From Gadus chalcogrammus (lineage: Eukaryota > Chordata > Actinopteri > Gadiformes > Gadidae): DNA of 64,000 nt. The translations under genes and the position numbers were made by a program. The stretch covers positions 27,045,796 to 27,109,795 of the forward strand of contig NC_079422.1 in assembly GCF_026213295.1 (NCBI RefSeq), read 5' to 3'. Below the pieces are notes generated by a model. It was given only the letters and a program-made list of their open reading frames with translations, was not told the DNA's origin and ran no database searches. Position 1 is the stretch's first letter, and each line of letters starts with the position of its first letter. Shown in pieces: positions 63,477-64,000 of this stretch.

Positions 63477-64000
63477 AGGTGTGTCAGCAGGTGGATCAAC
63501 AGGTGTGTCAGCAGGTGTATCAGCAGGTGTATCAGCAGGTGTATCAGCAGGTGTATCAGCAGGTGTATCAACAGGTGTACCAGCAGGTGTATCACCAGGT
63601 GTATCACCAGGTGTATCACCAGGTGTATCAGCAGGTGTATCACTAGGTGTATCACCAGGTGTATCACCAGGTGTATCAGCAGGTGTATCAGCAGGTGTAT
63701 CAACAGGTGTATCAACAGGTGTATCACCAGGTGTATCAACAGGTGTATCAACAGGTGTATCAGCAGGTGTATCAACAGGTGTATCAACAGGTGTATCAGC
63801 AGGTGTATCAACAGGTGTATCAGCAGGTGTATCAACAGGTGTATCACCAGGTGTATCAACAGGTGTATCAGCAGGTGTATCAGCAGGTGTGTCAACAGGT
63901 GTATCAGCAGGTGTATCACTAGGTGTATCACCAGGTGTATCACCAGGTGTATCAGCAGGTGTATCAGCAGGTGTATCAACAGGTGTATCAACAGGTGTAT
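63477..64000. repeat. 12-bp minisatellite (GTGTATCAGCAG), about 43 copies
   Basis: Units of AGGTGTATCAGC, CAAC or CACC variants fill the epg5 intron to the window edge. 12 bp is a multiple of 3, so false open frames appear on both strands. Confidence 0.96.

Overview
This window reads as teleost fish nuclear DNA. It has large intron-split genes, GT-AG introns, very dense (CA)n and minisatellite arrays, hAT-type MITEs, tRNA-derived SINEs, a Ty3/gypsy-type LTR element and fish-style RING/B-box/B30.2 TRIM genes. No bacterial, phage or CRISPR features were seen.

Four conserved genes form the backbone. On the + strand, bases 897-8656 carry the last 11 coding exons of vcp (p97/Cdc48 AAA+ ATPase), about residues 237-806; the N domain lies left of the window. 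On the - strand, akr1a1 (NADPH-dependent aldehyde reductase) has eight coding exons from 31701 down to 15809 and 326 codons, with an intact catalytic tetrad. On the - strand, dnajb5 (HSP40) has three coding exons from 45677 to 35143 and 383 codons. On the - strand, the 3' part of epg5 (autophagy tether) has sixteen exons from 63464 to 50336, about 951 C-terminal codons, and runs off the right edge. All coding exons join in phase.

The 12-kb akr1a1 intron between 17525 and 29739 is an accessory island. It holds two intact, tandemly duplicated, antisense TRIM genes (18370-19995 and 22462-24084) about 4.1 kb apart. The duplicated unit carried along 30 bp of an akr1a1 exon. The same intron holds a very young LTR retrotransposon (25857-29347) with identical 130-bp LTRs, a 5-bp target duplication and a gag/protease deletion. 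The last akr1a1 exon with its 3' UTR also occurs twice, at 9558-10003 and 15533-15979. Between those copies lies AT-rich DNA with a TATA plus 5'TOP-like start and several hairpins, which may be a noncoding RNA host gene.

Most remaining sequence is repeats. There are 12- to 44-bp minisatellites inside vcp, dnajb5 and epg5 introns, long (CA)n and (GA)n tracts, perfect or near-perfect palindromes of 100 bp or so inside short introns, three hAT MITEs with visible target duplications, and a ~260-bp dispersed repeat in four copies. By function, vcp and dnajb5 serve protein quality control, epg5 serves autophagosome-lysosome fusion, akr1a1 detoxifies aldehydes, and the TRIM pair looks like innate-immunity E3 ligases.
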